Positions 31,488 to 33,198 of a stretch of DNA of 33,198 nt are shown one piece after another. The position numbers and the translations under genes were made by a program. The notes beneath the pieces were generated by a model. It had not been told where the DNA came from. It saw only the letters and a program-made list of their open reading frames with translations, and made no database searches. Every line of letters begins with the position of its first letter. Within the stretch, counting starts at the first letter, position 1. This DNA is from Gallionella sp. (lineage in GTDB: Bacteria; Pseudomonadota; Gammaproteobacteria; Burkholderiales; Gallionellaceae): assembly GCA_013043965.1 (NCBI GenBank), contig JABEVF010000017.1, positions 1 through 33,198 on the forward strand. The letters run 5' to 3'.

Positions 31488-31501
31488 GTTAAAATCCGCC
31501 C

Positions 31502-31570
31502 ATGAAAAATCCCTCACTCTTGGCTCTGTTCGGCTGGCTGTTCGGCACGCCGACCTCATGCGATGCCTGA
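31502..31570 (+). CDS. Possible 22-aa upstream/leader ORF overlapping the VanZ-like gene
   Basis: ATG..TGA encodes MKNPSLLALFGWLFGTPTSCDA*; stop overlaps the VanZ ATG at 31563; ATG follows TAAAATCCGCCC by only a few nt. Confidence 0.35.
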   Translation: MKNPSLLALFGWLFGTPTSCDA

Positions 31571-32633
31571 GTTTTTCCTCACCGAAAGTCGTGCCCGTTT
31601 ACGCACTTGGCTGGCCGTCGTTTACACCCTGTTCATCGTGTACGCGAGTTTGTCGCCGTTTTCGGGATGGCGCGATCAGGGACTGAATTTCATCGATGTG
31701 CTCGAGCAACCCCTGCTGCTCACCTACACGGCCTTCGACGCGATACTCAACCTGCTTTCCTATCTGCCGCTGGGGCTGTTTCTGGGCCTTGCATTGCGCG
31801 CGCGGCTGAATCCCCTGCCCAGCCTGATCTGTGCCTGCGCGCTGGGCATCGCGCTGTCGGCAGGCATGGAGTTCATGCAAATGTATCTGCCGACGCGCAC
31901 CAGCTCGAACCTGGACGTGCTCACCAATAGCACGGGGACGTTGATCGGCGCGTTGATCGCCCTGAGCATCACCCGCTGGACAGGCTTATACACACGGCTC
32001 ACAAGCTGGCGCGACCGCACTTTTTCGCATGGCAAGATAATGGATTTCGGTCTGGCGTTGCTGGCGCTCTGGGTGTTCGGTCAGATAAACCCCTCATTGC
32101 CCATATTGGGGAATGTGTTCATCAGCGCGGTCGCGCACCAACCTTTCGCCGCAGCGGCAAGCGCGCCGTTCGATGCGTGGGAGAGTGCCGCCGTGATGCT
32201 GAATCTATTGATGTTGGGCACACTGCTGCTGACGCTATTGCGCAACCCGTCCACGGTCATCAACGCCTTGTTGCTGGTGCTGACCGGCGTGGCTCTGGTG
32301 AAATTCATCACCGCCGCCGTTCTGCTTAAATCGTCGGCGATGCTGTTGTGGGTGAACAGCGAAGCGGTGCTGGGTATCCTGCTGGGCAGCGTGCTGCTGC
32401 TCGCCACGCGCCGGTTGTCTCACGGCAACGTGATCCGCTTCGGTGTGCTGCAAACGCTGGGCTACATCGTGATCGCGCATTTCGTGCTGGACAGCCGCAC
32501 GCCCGCCGCCGCGATGTCCATCTACCATTGGCATTACGGCCATTTGCTCAACTACAACGGCCTCGCCCAGACCATCACCCTGATTTTCCCGGCCCTGCTG
32601 CTGTTGCATCTGTGGCGTGTACGCAACGTATAA
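31563..32633 (+). CDS. VanZ-like family membrane protein
   Basis: LAVVYTLFIVYASLSPFSGW, ILNLLSYLPLGLFLGLALR, MEFMQMYLPTRTSSNLDVLTNSTGTLIGAL. Confidence 0.87.
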   Translation: MPEFFLTESRARLRTWLAVVYTLFIVYASLSPFSGWRDQGLNFIDVLEQPLLLTYTAFDAILNLLSYLPLGLFLGLALRARLNPLPSLICACALGIALSAGMEFMQMYLPTRTSSNLDVLTNSTGTLIGALIALSITRWTGLYTRLTSWRDRTFSHGKIMDFGLALLALWVFGQINPSLPILGNVFISAVAHQPFAAAASAPFDAWESAAVMLNLLMLGTLLLTLLRNPSTVINALLLVLTGVALVKFITAAVLLKSSAMLLWVNSEAVLGILLGSVLLLATRRLSHGNVIRFGVLQTLGYIVIAHFVLDSRTPAAAMSIYHWHYGHLLNYNGLAQTITLIFPALLLLHLWRVRNV

Positions 32634-32661
32634 TTTCCGCACTTTATATCGGAGCACGACC

Positions 32662-32973
32662 ATGAGTTATTTCGACAAACATGTATTCTTCTGCACCAAC
32701 CAACGCGCCAACAACGAGGGTTGCTGCAACAACCACGCCGCGCAAAAGATGCGTGACTACGTCAAAGACAAAGTCAAACAACTCGGAATTTCCTCAGCCT
32801 CCAACCGCATCCGCATCAATTCGGCGGGCTGCATGGATCGCTGCGACGAGGGCCCGGTGATCGTGGTCTATCCCGAAGGCACGTGGTACACCTATGTCGA
32901 TGAGAGCGATCTGGACGAGATCATCGAAGAACATCTGAAGAACGGGCGCATCGTCGAGCGGCTGAAAATTTAG
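32662..32973 (+). CDS. Thioredoxin-like [2Fe-2S] ferredoxin domain protein
   Basis: HVFFCTNQRANNEGCCNNHAAQKM, RINSAGCMDRCDEGPVIVVYPEGTWYTYV: cysteine spacing of the family. Confidence 0.92.
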   Translation: MSYFDKHVFFCTNQRANNEGCCNNHAAQKMRDYVKDKVKQLGISSASNRIRINSAGCMDRCDEGPVIVVYPEGTWYTYVDESDLDEIIEEHLKNGRIVERLKI

Positions 32974-33198
32974 GGTATCCGAAATGTTTTGTTAATCAAA
33001 ATACAAGGCTGCTTTGTTCCACGATCGGGAGTTCAAACCGAACCTGCGTTCACACTCAAGCTTAAAGAATGCAAATTAAGTGTATTTATTCATCATAAAT
33101 TTTCACTAGTGTCCGGTTAAATTGAGACGCGCCGGCGGCAACGTCAACATTGATAAGGGTTTCAAGAGATTCATGGGTGTCCACGATTTGAATTCTAG

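Overview
Roughly 33 kb of mostly conserved, tightly packed chromosome that looks betaproteobacterial (inferred from gene content and an SAH riboswitch-ahcY-holin-metF arrangement; I could not run a taxonomic search). In order: porin, CysB-like LysR regulator, MidA-family methyltransferase (-), pteridine-reductase-like SDR, ttcA, coiled-coil lipoprotein, YhcH/DUF386 (-), trhP/yegQ-metF-holin-like membrane protein-[tfoX-like remnant]-ahcY (all -, with an SAH riboswitch), MFS exporter with a truncated divergent ArsR repressor, tRNA-Ala(CGC), CbbY-like HAD, ffh, CcsA/YpjD-like protein, rpsP-rimM-trmD-rplS, ogt, xerD, prpR/prpBCDE with a consensus sigma-54 promoter, ppsR-ppsA, a VanZ-like protein and a [2Fe-2S] ferredoxin. 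The strongest unexplained signal is a 62-bp imperfect palindrome present twice (2872-2933 and 7373-7434; 56/62 identical, all six differences are transitions). One copy lies in frame inside the MidA gene and adds about 20 residues (DETTSHSTRLSKNNSQVAGY); the other is intergenic. Five of the six differences fall in predicted stems and keep or improve pairing in one strand sense, including one full A-T to G-C compensatory change. This resembles the Rickettsia palindromic elements that insert into ORFs, and may be a protein-inserting repeat family not described in this lineage. No CRISPR array, prophage or complete transposon was seen.
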